Assembly (NCBI GenBank): GCA_900317285.1
Contig: ONGA01000004.1
Coordinates: 20,584-84,583, forward strand
DNA: 64,000 nucleotides
Direction: 5' to 3'
Origin: an uncultured Bacteroidales bacterium
GTDB lineage: Bacteria; Bacteroidota; Bacteroidia; Bacteroidales; P3
Shown: piece after piece, positions 56,629 through 64,000 of the stretch
How the letters are laid out: the number at the start of each line of letters is the position of its first letter
Numbering within the stretch: position 1 is the first letter of the stretch
Position numbers and translations under genes: made by a program
The notes under the pieces: model-generated
Database searches by the model: none
What the model saw: the letters and a program-made list of their open reading frames with translations, nothing else
Told to the model about the DNA's origin: nothing

Positions 56629-57627
56629 ATGGAACTGAAATTACCAGAAAAAGAATGCCTGATAGGACTGTCGCCAATGGACGACATCACTGACATGCCC
56701 TTCCGCGAACTGTGCAAAGAGTTTGGTGCCGATGTGCTTATCACAGAGTTTATCGCCAGCGAAGCACTGAACCGCGACGCGGAGAAAAGCCTACGCAAGA
56801 TGCGGTTCAGCGAGAGCCAGCGACCCATTGGAATCCAGATATTTGGTGCCGACGAAGGGGAGTTGCTGCAGTGCCTCGAAGTGGTCGAGGAGGCGAAACC
56901 GGATTTCATCGACATCAACTGGGGTTGCCCTGTGCGCAAAGTGGCGGGCAAAGGGGCAGGCTCTGGCATCCTCCAAAACATACCTAAAATGCTTAGAATC
57001 ACTGCCTCTATGGTAAAACACGCCCACCTGCCGGTGACTGTCAAGACAAGGATAGGATACAGTGCTGATTCCATGATGATTACGGATTTTGCGGAAGCGT
57101 TGCAGGATACAGGAATCGCAGCCCTTAGCATACACGGACGCACTAAGACTCAGATGTATAGCGGTACCGCAGACTGGTCGATGATTGGGGAGGTGAAAAA
57201 CAATCCGCGCATGCACATCCCCATTTTCGGCAACGGGGACATTACCTCGGCAACGCAAGCCATTGATAACAAGAGGCGTTACGGCGTTGACGGAATCCTG
57301 ATAGGGCGCGGGGCCATCGGGAACCCGTGGATCTTCGAACAATGCCGCCGCGTGTTTAACGGCGAAGAAGAACGGGAGGTGAGCGTAGGAGAGCGAGTGG
57401 AGGTGTGCCGCCGCCACCTGCACGCCGCCATAGCCTTCAAGGGCGAGCATACCGCCATTTTCGAGATGAGAAAACACTATGGCGCTTATTTCAAGGGACT
57501 TCCGCACTTCAAGGCGTTCCGTATCCCGCTGGTGAACAGCACAAATCTCGACGAAATGGAGGAGATTCTGGACAAAGTGAAAGCGTACTACGCGGGGTAC
57601 AACGAGAATATTTTAGATAAAATATAA
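56629..57627 (+). CDS. tRNA-dihydrouridine synthase
   Basis: A 332-residue FMN enzyme that reduces uridines in the tRNA D loop. It has LSPMDDITDMPFRELCKEFGADVLITE at the N terminus, IQIFGA, the catalytic Cys100 in DINWGCPVRKV, SIHGRTKTQMYSG and FGNGDITSA. The C-terminal helical domain recognises the tRNA. It resembles DusB. It lies three bases after the YolD-like gene, an unusual pairing of tRNA modification with a damage-tolerance gene. Confidence 0.93.
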   Translation: MELKLPEKECLIGLSPMDDITDMPFRELCKEFGADVLITEFIASEALNRDAEKSLRKMRFSESQRPIGIQIFGADEGELLQCLEVVEEAKPDFIDINWGCPVRKVAGKGAGSGILQNIPKMLRITASMVKHAHLPVTVKTRIGYSADSMMITDFAEALQDTGIAALSIHGRTKTQMYSGTADWSMIGEVKNNPRMHIPIFGNGDITSATQAIDNKRRYGVDGILIGRGAIGNPWIFEQCRRVFNGEEEREVSVGERVEVCRRHLHAAIAFKGEHTAIFEMRKHYGAYFKGLPHFKAFRIPLVNSTNLDEMEEILDKVKAYYAGYNENILDKI

Positions 57628-57635
57628 AAATATAT

Positions 57636-57666
57636 TTTGCCATGTCGGTCATTATTTGTACTTTTG
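57636..57666 (+). promoter_or_regulatory. promoter of pth-coaX operon
   Basis: TTTG at 57636-57639, a 19-base spacer and TACTTTTG at 57659-57666 match the consensus. The leader to the pth ATG at 57683 is about ten bases. Confidence 0.87.
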
Positions 57667-57682
57667 CACTTTAATTTTCAAG

Positions 57683-58354
57683 ATGATGAGGCTGTTCGAG
57701 AAGATACTATCATTTTGTAAACGAAAAGATTGCAAAGAAAATAACGACGAAGAGGTGAGCAAATATCTCATAGTGGGGCTGGGCAATGTAGGCTCAGAGT
57801 ACGAAGGGACACGCCACAACGCAGGCTTCATGGTAGTGGATGCCCTCGCCAAAGAGGCGGAGGTGAAATGGAGCCTTGAGCGCCATGCCTACCGCACAGA
57901 GATACGCCACAAAGGACGCATACTGGTGCTCATCAAACCCACGACTTATATGAACCTCAGCGGCAAAGCCGTAAAATACTGGCTACAAGCCGAGAAGATA
58001 GAACTGGAGAACCTAATGGTCGTTGTCGACGACCTGGCACTCGACCCGGGCATCATACGCATCAAGAAACAGGGTGCCGCCGGCGGACACAACGGACTGG
58101 CCGATATCGAAGCCCTGCTGGGAACACAGAATTACAACCGGTTGCGTGTCGGCGTGGGAAGCAACTTCAGCCGCGGACGCCAGGTGGATTATGTCCTTGG
58201 CCAGTTCACAGCCGACGAACAGGCGGCGATGGAAGAGGCTGTAAAACAGGCGGGTGCTGCCGTGAAATGTTTTGTCACCCAAGGCATCGACCGCACCATG
58301 AACCTGTACAACAAGAAAGGTAACGCACATACAGAATCAGTCAAGGAGAAATGA
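57683..58354 (+). CDS. pth: aminoacyl-tRNA (peptidyl-tRNA) hydrolase
   Basis: Releases peptides from stalled peptidyl-tRNAs. The Pth core starts at KYLIVGLGNVGSEYEGTRHNAGFMVVD (catalytic His in TRHNAG, Asn in the loop), with VVDDLALDPG, GAAGGHNGLADIEALLGTQ and FGRG-like tail. The 223-residue protein has a 33-residue N-terminal extension with basic and Cys residues (LSFCKRKDCKEN) before the first core strand, longer than most. I start at 57683, downstream of the promoter; an upstream TTG reading would lie inside the promoter. It overlaps coaX by four bases. Confidence 0.93.
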   Translation: MMRLFEKILSFCKRKDCKENNDEEVSKYLIVGLGNVGSEYEGTRHNAGFMVVDALAKEAEVKWSLERHAYRTEIRHKGRILVLIKPTTYMNLSGKAVKYWLQAEKIELENLMVVVDDLALDPGIIRIKKQGAAGGHNGLADIEALLGTQNYNRLRVGVGSNFSRGRQVDYVLGQFTADEQAAMEEAVKQAGAAVKCFVTQGIDRTMNLYNKKGNAHTESVKEK

Positions 58355-59040
58355 ATTTAACACTGGACATAGGGAACACATCTGCGAAATGGGCTACCTT
58401 CGAGGGAAGGGAGCTCACGGCACATGGTCACGGCATGCCCGCCGACCAGCTGGAAAAGGCCGAAAAGGTGTTCGCCTGTGTCAGTGGCGACGGGACATCT
58501 CTCGATTCCCGCATAGAGGTGCTCACATCCAGCACACCCTTCCCTATCCACCTGAATTACAAAACCCCCGAGACGCTGGGAGCCGACCGTGTGGCCGATG
58601 CCTGTGGAGCGGTGAGCCTGCACCCCGGCGAACCCTGCCTGATTATCGACGCGGGAACCTGCATCACGGTGGATTTTGTCGATGCCACAGGGACCTACCA
58701 CGGCGGAGCCATCATGCCGGGACTGGGAATGAGCCTTCAGGCACTGCATACTTTTACGGCGAAACTGCCGTTATTGGATATCGAACATGTTGACAAAGCT
58801 CCCGTGCTGGGCCGCACCACCGAGGAAAGTATCCTTGCAGGTACCTTGGGTGCCACCCTGTTGGCGCTGGCGGGCTTTGTGGCACTCTATAAAGAGAAAG
58901 CTCCAGGGCTGCACGTGCTGCTCACCGGCGGCGATGCCGGGCGCCTCGTGAGCGCAGGCACCAACGGATGGGAACACGTGCCGCAGCTGACACTGATAGG
59001 ACTGAACGAAATAATGATACACAACGAACTAACCAAGTAG
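58351..59040 (+). CDS. coaX: type III pantothenate kinase
   Basis: Phosphorylates pantothenate, the first step of coenzyme A synthesis, using an ASKHA fold. The 229-residue protein has LTLDIGNTSAKWATF at residues 3-17, LNYKTPETLGADRVADACGA, LIIDAGTCITVDFVD and HGGAIMPGLGMSLQALHTF. Type III enzymes are not inhibited by CoA and usually lack the antibiotic sensitivity of type I. It overlaps pth by four bases. An outer-membrane gene follows after 17 bases. Confidence 0.95.
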   Translation: MNLTLDIGNTSAKWATFEGRELTAHGHGMPADQLEKAEKVFACVSGDGTSLDSRIEVLTSSTPFPIHLNYKTPETLGADRVADACGAVSLHPGEPCLIIDAGTCITVDFVDATGTYHGGAIMPGLGMSLQALHTFTAKLPLLDIEHVDKAPVLGRTTEESILAGTLGATLLALAGFVALYKEKAPGLHVLLTGGDAGRLVSAGTNGWEHVPQLTLIGLNEIMIHNELTK

Positions 59041-59057
59041 ACAGCAGTTTAAGACAA

Positions 59058-60371
59058 ATGAAAAAAAGATTCATAATAGGGTTCCTGGGATTCATCGGAC
59101 TGATGGGCAATTCTTTTGCACAGAACGGTTTCAACATGCCCTACTCGCAATTCGGTATCGGCATCAGCGAACAGCCGTACAACCTGCCGATGGTGACCCG
59201 CATGGGGGGCGTGGTGCAGACCCGCTCGGGGAAAAACTACATCAATCCTTTCAACCCTGCCTCCTACGGCTCTATCCAAAAAGAGAGTTTCGTGTTTGAC
59301 ATGGGTGCCGGCATCCAGATGACTACTCTCAGCGATAACGACAAACGCATGAAGGACGCCGACGGAAACATCAGCTACCTGATGGTAGGATTCCCTGTCA
59401 CCGACTGGATGAAAGTGGCCGGCGGACTGATGCCCTACAGTGCGACAGACTATGAATCGGTCGCCATAGGCACTGGTCCCGGATACGACACCGTCAAGAA
59501 CTTCTACAACGGCACCGGCGGTACGAGCCAGTTGTTCATCGGAAGTTCCTTCAACCTGTTGGGCAACGGCCTGGAGGGTCGCCGCCTGCAGGTGGGCTTC
59601 AACATAAATTACCTTACCGGACGCATCGAACGTGGACGCTCTTACCAGTTCCTCCATACCGACACCACCTACTTCATGAACAAATACTACTACAAGGAAA
59701 CCAAAATCAGCAACTTTCTGTTCGATCTCGGCGTACAGTACTGGGAACCGCTAGGAGAGAAATACACCCTTGGGGTGGGTCTGACTTACAAACCCTACCG
59801 CAAATGCAATGTGAATGACAAGGCAGTGATTTACACTGCTTCCGACACCATCTATCCGTTGTCTGGGAACTCTCCAAAATTCACCAGCACCTTGGAGCAG
59901 GATCACACCATCGGCATTGGAGTGAGCCTGGAGCGCAACAAACGCTGGCTGGTGGCCGCCGACGCGAGTTTTGCCGGTTGGTCGGGACTGAAATACACCG
60001 AAGGGAGTTCCAATCCCATTCTCGGTGACGATGCGTTTCAAGCAGGACCGTGGAGCCGTTATGCGCTGGGTATCGAGAAGATTGGCTCGATGGATGCCTC
60101 AAGTTACTGGGGCCGCATCAGCTTAAGTCTTGGCGCACACCTGGAACAGGGTGCCATGCGTCTATACTTGCAGGGCAAAGAACAGGTGGTCAACGAATGG
60201 GGTGCCGGCCTGGGTGTCACTCTGCCGATGCGCAAAGGGCAATCACTGCTCACCCTGAGTGTAGGATACAGCCGCTTGGGCAACAAGGATTTGCTGCAAC
60301 GCGAAACCCTCACCTTCGGCATCTCCGTAAGCACCTGCGAACGATGGTTTGTGAAAAGGAAGTACAATTAG
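59058..60371 (+). CDS. outer-membrane beta-barrel protein beside coaX (437 aa)
   Basis: The frame is open upstream, but the ATG at 59058 gives a signal peptide ending near residue 22 (GNSFAQ). The mature chain begins NGFNMPYSQFGIGIS and continues in alternating strands with aromatic girdles (GNGLEGRRLQVGFNINYLTGR, YWGRISLSLGAHLEQGAMRLYLQG, LRETLTFGISVS), typical of a 14-strand FadL-like or porin-type barrel. In Bacteroidota a barrel gene of this kind often sits between coaX and a TPR gene. Substrate unknown. The signal peptide again has a Gly-Phe/Ile-Gly-Leu pattern. Confidence 0.82.
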   Translation: MKKRFIIGFLGFIGLMGNSFAQNGFNMPYSQFGIGISEQPYNLPMVTRMGGVVQTRSGKNYINPFNPASYGSIQKESFVFDMGAGIQMTTLSDNDKRMKDADGNISYLMVGFPVTDWMKVAGGLMPYSATDYESVAIGTGPGYDTVKNFYNGTGGTSQLFIGSSFNLLGNGLEGRRLQVGFNINYLTGRIERGRSYQFLHTDTTYFMNKYYYKETKISNFLFDLGVQYWEPLGEKYTLGVGLTYKPYRKCNVNDKAVIYTASDTIYPLSGNSPKFTSTLEQDHTIGIGVSLERNKRWLVAADASFAGWSGLKYTEGSSNPILGDDAFQAGPWSRYALGIEKIGSMDASSYWGRISLSLGAHLEQGAMRLYLQGKEQVVNEWGAGLGVTLPMRKGQSLLTLSVGYSRLGNKDLLQRETLTFGISVSTCERWFVKRKYN

Positions 60372-60449
60372 CAAGAAACAAAGACTTTTGCGTACCAAGT
60401 TGTAGAAACAATTGAAAAAACACCGATAACAATAAAAACAGAATAAACA

Positions 60450-61799
60450 ATGAAAACGACCAAAAAACTGACGATTGGAGTCCTGCTGGCAGCCATGGGT
60501 CTGTCGGCTTCCGCCCAGTTAAAAGACTGGGGATGCAGCGACGAGGTGCAGCAGCAGATGCTCGAGCCCGTTTCGCTCTACCAAGAAAACGTGAAACAGT
60601 TCAAAGCCTCGAAAGACCAACGCTATCTGGAGGAAGCCTACCCCTACTGGAAACAGGTGGTCGCCAACTGCCCCCGCCAGAGCAAAAACCTCTACCTCTA
60701 CGGTGCCAACATCCTTAAGGTAAAGATAGCAAAAACCCAGAATGCAGAGGAGCGCAATGCTCTGATACAAGAGCTTATGGCCATGTACGACACCCGTATC
60801 GCACAATACGGCGAAGCAGCCAAATATACCGCCAAGAAAGCCAGTGAGATTGAAGACCTGCTGAAAGAGGAAGGCCTGGAGCAGTACTACCAACTCTACA
60901 GTGAGGCCATACGTCTCGGCGGTGAAGACCTCGAGGCTGGCTACCTGGTGAAATACATGGAAGCCACCATTAACTATGTGCGCGCCGGCAAAGCTGAGCC
61001 CACCCTTGTGGTCGACAACTACGACATCGCCAGCGATCTCCTCGATGCCGAACTGGAGAAAAATATTGACGACAGCGTCAAAGCTGCCACCATCCGTGGC
61101 TATATCGCCGGCGTGGAAGCAGCTTTCTCTCCCTATGCCACCTGCGACCAGTTGACCGAGATCTACAGCAAAAAATTTGAAGCCGACCCCGAGAATGTTG
61201 ACCTGCTGAAGAAAATCACCAGCATCATGATGCGTAAACGTTGCACCGAGCAGCCTCTCTTCTTCTCGGCCACCGAGAACCTTTACCGCCTTGAACCCAG
61301 TCCCACCACCGCTATGCGCATGGGTCAAATGTGCCTCTCAAAGAAACAATACAACGACGCCATCAAATACCTGACCGATGCCACCAAAGGTGTGACAGGC
61401 AAGGATAGATACATGGCTTATCTCTATCTCGGTCATGCCTACAACGGCGCCCACAACCCCGTTGCCGCACGCAACGCCTACAATAGCGCTGCCGAAGCCG
61501 ACCGCACCAAAGGCGAGCCCTACCGCATGATAGCCCAACTGTACGCCGGTAATTCCTCAAGTGCCAGCGAAGACAACGTGAGTGGTCGCAGTGCCTACTG
61601 GGCTGCCGTTGACAAACTGAACAAGTCAAAAAGCGTTGACTCGTCGGAAGAAAACGTCAACGCATGCAATGCCCTCATTGGTCGTTACAGTGCTCACTTC
61701 CCCAAACAGACCGATGCTTTCATGGCTGGTTTGGAAAACGGAAAATCTTTCCGCGTGCCCGGCTGGATTGGTGAATCCACCATTGTGAGGACCAGATAG
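60450..61799 (+). CDS. exported TPR-repeat protein
   Basis: A 449-residue protein with a signal peptide (cleavage near residue 22, SASAQ) and TPR-like helical repeats through most of the chain, clearest from about residue 270 (ENLYRLEPSPTTAMRMGQMCLSKKQYNDAIKYLTDA, YLGHAYNGAHNPVAARNAYN). No enzymatic domain. It lies after the barrel gene and four bases before the lptC gene, in the coaX-OMP-TPR-lptC order common in Bacteroidota. It probably scaffolds envelope complexes. Confidence 0.85.
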   Translation: MKTTKKLTIGVLLAAMGLSASAQLKDWGCSDEVQQQMLEPVSLYQENVKQFKASKDQRYLEEAYPYWKQVVANCPRQSKNLYLYGANILKVKIAKTQNAEERNALIQELMAMYDTRIAQYGEAAKYTAKKASEIEDLLKEEGLEQYYQLYSEAIRLGGEDLEAGYLVKYMEATINYVRAGKAEPTLVVDNYDIASDLLDAELEKNIDDSVKAATIRGYIAGVEAAFSPYATCDQLTEIYSKKFEADPENVDLLKKITSIMMRKRCTEQPLFFSATENLYRLEPSPTTAMRMGQMCLSKKQYNDAIKYLTDATKGVTGKDRYMAYLYLGHAYNGAHNPVAARNAYNSAAEADRTKGEPYRMIAQLYAGNSSSASEDNVSGRSAYWAAVDKLNKSKSVDSSEENVNACNALIGRYSAHFPKQTDAFMAGLENGKSFRVPGWIGESTIVRTR

Positions 61800-61803
61800 A
61801 AAA

Positions 61804-62376
61804 ATGATAGGGTTAAAAAAGATAAAAAAACTGAAAAGGTTGGAAAGGGTTCTTCCCTTTCTGACCTTTATCCCCTTTTTTACCATTTCCTGTTCCAACG
61901 ACATGAAGGACGTGAGCCAGTTTGCACGGCAAAACCCTCCCGACCAAGAAATCAAGGATGCCCGCATTTGGCGCAGCGAATATGGCAAGCTGCAATTGAA
62001 GCTCACCGCCCCCGTCATCAAACAGTATCGCACCCCCGATACACGAACCTTATATCCCGACGGGGTGGAACTTGGCTTCTATGCTGAAGACCGAAGCCTT
62101 AAAACCTTTATCCGTGCCAACAAGGCAATCTCATACGACGACAAAAATATACTGAAAGCCAATGATAGTGTGGTAGTGATAGACTATTCCAATGGCGATA
62201 CCGTATATCTAGAGGATATCATCTGGAAATCGAACGAAGATATTATCTATTCAAACCACCCAGTACGTGCCGTCAATGGAAACCGTGTCACCTACGGAGA
62301 CGGTTTTGTCAGCGACGAAAACATGAATAACCTGCGCATTAGACGACAGCGCGGAGTAATTGAATTTCAAGATTAA
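61804..62376 (+). CDS. lptC: LPS export protein LptC
   Basis: A 190-residue protein with an N-terminal hydrophobic segment ending in a lipobox-like TISCSND (Cys30) and a beta-jellyroll domain (RIWRSEYGKLQLKLTAPVI, LYPDGVELGFYAEDRSLKTFIRANKA, NGDTVYLEDIIW, GDGFVSDENM). LptC takes lipopolysaccharide from the inner-membrane exporter and passes it to LptA. It lies just before lpxD, another lipid A gene, so both serve outer-membrane LPS supply. Bacteroidota members are often lipoproteins. Confidence 0.86.
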   Translation: MIGLKKIKKLKRLERVLPFLTFIPFFTISCSNDMKDVSQFARQNPPDQEIKDARIWRSEYGKLQLKLTAPVIKQYRTPDTRTLYPDGVELGFYAEDRSLKTFIRANKAISYDDKNILKANDSVVVIDYSNGDTVYLEDIIWKSNEDIIYSNHPVRAVNGNRVTYGDGFVSDENMNNLRIRRQRGVIEFQD

Positions 62377-62379
62377 GAC

Positions 62380-63393
62380 ATGCAATATACAGCCAAAGAA
62401 TTAGCCCGCCTGGTCAAAGGTACCGTTGAGGGCGACGAAAATACTAGAGTTTGGAAACCCTGCAAGATAGAAGAAGGCGAAGAGGGTGGCATCACTTTCC
62501 TGGGAAACCCCAAATATACTCACTACATCTACGAGAAACAGTCGTCGATAGTCATTGTCAGGAAAGATTTCCAGCCCGAACACCCGGTGAATTCGACCCT
62601 CATCCGTGTCGACAATCCCTACATGGCAGTGGCAAAACTATTGCATGCCTTCAACCAGCGCAGCAAACCGCCAAAGGGACGCTCCTGGAGAAGCAGTGTG
62701 GGACGCGGCACAAAGATAGGCAAAGACTGCTATCTGGGTGCCTACGCGGTCATCGGACGCCACTGCCAAATAGGCAACAATGTGAAAATATACCCCAATG
62801 CTACCATCGGAGACAATGTCAAAGTGGGCGACGGATCTATTATCTACGCCGGAGTAAAGATTTATGAAGGTGTGGAAATTGGTCGCAACTGCATTCTTCA
62901 TGCAGGCTGTGTCATCGGCGCCGACGGCTTTGGCTTCGCCCCAACTGGCGACGGCGGCTGGGATAAAATCGATCAAATCGGTAACGTCATCCTCGAAGAC
63001 AATGTCGAAGTGGGTGCCAACACTTGCGTAGACCGTGCCACCATGGGCTCCACCATCCTGCACGAAGGGGTAAAGGTGGACAACCTCTGCCAAATAGCAC
63101 ATAATGTGGTGGTCGGTCGTCATACTGCAATGGCATCCCAGGTAGGCATTGCCGGCAGCTGCAAAGTGGGTGAAGACTGCATCATCGCTGGACAAGCCGG
63201 CATCGTGGGACATATCACCGTGGGCGACCATGTGACCATCGGTGCCCAAAGCGGCGTGACACATTCTGTGCCAAGCAACCAAACCATCTTTGGTAGTCCT
63301 GCCATGGAAGCCTCGAAGCGCCGCAAGGTGGAGGTTCTCGTTCGCAATATCGAGAACCTTGCACGACGCCTCGAAATCCTGGAGAAAAAATGA
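62380..63393 (+). CDS. lpxD: UDP-3-O-acyl-glucosamine N-acyltransferase
   Basis: Adds the second fatty acid during lipid A synthesis. The 337-residue protein has an N-terminal uridine-binding domain (about residues 1-100; [16 protein letters not shown]), then a left-handed beta-helix built of hexapeptide repeats ([42 protein letters not shown]) with the catalytic His near residue 239 ([10 protein letters not shown]), and a C-terminal helix. It follows lptC by three bases and overlaps the SGNH-type gene by four. Confidence 0.95.
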   Translation: MQYTAKELARLVKGTVEGDENTRVWKPCKIEEGEEGGITFLGNPKYTHYIYEKQSSIVIVRKDFQPEHPVNSTLIRVDNPYMAVAKLLHAFNQRSKPPKGRSWRSSVGRGTKIGKDCYLGAYAVIGRHCQIGNNVKIYPNATIGDNVKVGDGSIIYAGVKIYEGVEIGRNCILHAGCVIGADGFGFAPTGDGGWDKIDQIGNVILEDNVEVGANTCVDRATMGSTILHEGVKVDNLCQIAHNVVVGRHTAMASQVGIAGSCKVGEDCIIAGQAGIVGHITVGDHVTIGAQSGVTHSVPSNQTIFGSPAMEASKRRKVEVLVRNIENLARRLEILEKK

Positions 63394-64000
63394 AACCCCG
63401 GACAATAGTTTTTTTCATAGCCGGAATCATTTTGTCGCTGGGAATACTGAGTGTTGTATTCCCACGCGAGGGTATAAGTATTGGCTCACGAACTTACTAC
63501 TTCCCTTCTTTACGCACCCTGGTCGATGATGACCAGCGTAAAATCGAACTTGACATCAAAACCATTCCTCCTGAGATCTCCCAATTGAGTGACTCCATTC
63601 TCTTTTTCGATTCTCTTGTCAACGAAGGGAAGTTGCGTTTTTGGCTACCTGACAGTTCCTATTTCAACTCATTCTGGGAAACAGTCGAACAAGCCAAGGA
63701 GAACAACACCATTGTGCGTATCCTTCATTATGGTGACTCTCAAATCGAGATGGACCATATCTCTTCCCAACTTCGCAAACATCTACAAGAAGCCTTCGGT
63801 GGTGGGGGTCCCGGTATGCTACCGTTCCAAACCATCGTCCCTACCCGTACCGTACAACAATGGAATTCGGGAAATCTCATCCACCTGTCCTCCTTTGGCG
63901 ACAGTACGGTTGTGCGCAGCAGGGGCAACTACGGTCTGATGATGCAATGCTTCCAAATGAATGGAGATGCCTCTGTCAATATCCGTGCCAGCAAAAGCAA
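63390..64000 (+). CDS. SGNH/GDSL-like exported protein, 3' truncated by window end
   Basis: Starts with ATG at 63390, overlapping the lpxD stop, and runs open to the end of the window (203 codons seen). An N-terminal signal/anchor ([19 protein letters not shown]) is followed by an acidic linker. The conserved [23 protein letters not shown] and [11 protein letters not shown] match the SGNH hydrolase-like proteins of Bacteroidota that act on acetyl groups of surface glycans, often near an MBOAT acyltransferase. The catalytic Ser is in the GDSQ motif. The rest lies beyond this window. Confidence 0.8.
   Translation, partial: MKPRTIVFFIAGIILSLGILSVVFPREGISIGSRTYYFPSLRTLVDDDQRKIELDIKTIPPEISQLSDSILFFDSLVNEGKLRFWLPDSSYFNSFWETVEQAKENNTIVRILHYGDSQIEMDHISSQLRKHLQEAFGGGGPGMLPFQTIVPTRTVQQWNSGNLIHLSSFGDSTVVRSRGNYGLMMQCFQMNGDASVNIRASKS

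Overview
The window is a chromosomal segment of a member of the Bacteroidota, most likely the order Bacteroidales. The evidence is promoter boxes of the TTTG-N19-21-TAnnTTTG type, two proteins with type IX secretion C-terminal sorting domains, a fimbrillin-like lipoprotein locus, many lipoproteins and outer-membrane barrels, DUF5606 and DUF2795 proteins, and an unlinked acetate kinase. Genes are moderately GC-rich while the spaces between them are AT-rich. The window is mostly core housekeeping. There is no rRNA operon, CRISPR array, prophage, complete insertion sequence or obvious genomic island.

Layout. 1-1741: end of trmD, a small lipoprotein and manA. 1745-4479 (minus): a TonB-dependent receptor between a Cys-rich exported protein and a CxxC HMA-domain protein, probably a metal uptake or handling locus. 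4814-8885 (minus): a TPR/PD40/OmpA protein, ackA, and a Ser/Arg-repeat secreted protein. 8994-17464 (minus): fimbrillin-like lipoprotein locus, metG, a lipoprotein gene translationally coupled to metG, a DUF5606 gene, a GlcNAc-kinase-like gene and pyrD-pyrK. 17752-22521 (plus): cysS, a lipoprotein, an Mpv17-like membrane protein, an outer-membrane barrel and a PHP phosphatase. 22496-31067 (mostly minus): LolE-like permease, rbfA, a barrel, a T9SS M1 peptidase, a deoxyhypusine-synthase-like protein, an orphan HigA and a T9SS choice-of-anchor J protein. 31476-38897 (plus): S41 protease, thioredoxin-like protein, Mrp, NifU, cobalamin adenosyltransferase, DUF2795, DUF2520, TatD and FabD. 38926-43503: hotdog thioesterase, C69 dipeptidase, Rieske-like lipoprotein, glutaminyl cyclase, EF-P. 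43999-44327: three tandem tRNA-Ala sequences, the last one interrupted. 44528-46795: small membrane protein, LysR regulator and AspT/YidE-type transporter. 46819-54626 (minus): LptF/G, RseP, Dxr, M23, PpiD and cytidine deaminase. 54890-64000 (plus): Y-family polymerase with YolD-like partner, Dus, Pth, CoaX, a barrel, a TPR protein, LptC, LpxD and a truncated SGNH protein.

Genes are packed tightly: twelve neighbouring pairs share a 4-base ATGA stop/start overlap. Envelope biogenesis dominates: LPS transport and lipid A (LptC, LptF/G, LpxD), lipoprotein release (LolE-like), periplasmic folding (PpiD, thioredoxin), site-2 proteolysis (RseP), N-terminal pyroglutamate formation, and T9SS cargo.

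The most unusual content is non-coding. First, a dispersed intergenic repeat rich in CTCCTAT lies beside cysS, the S41 gene and the Y-family polymerase gene (three strong copies), with two diverged relatives. Second, a REP-like palindrome occurs three times between mrp and nifU and once in frame inside cysS. Third, a degenerate tRNA-Ala(CGC) copy carries a 24-base hairpin-forming insertion in its T loop. None of these is explained by the annotated genes.
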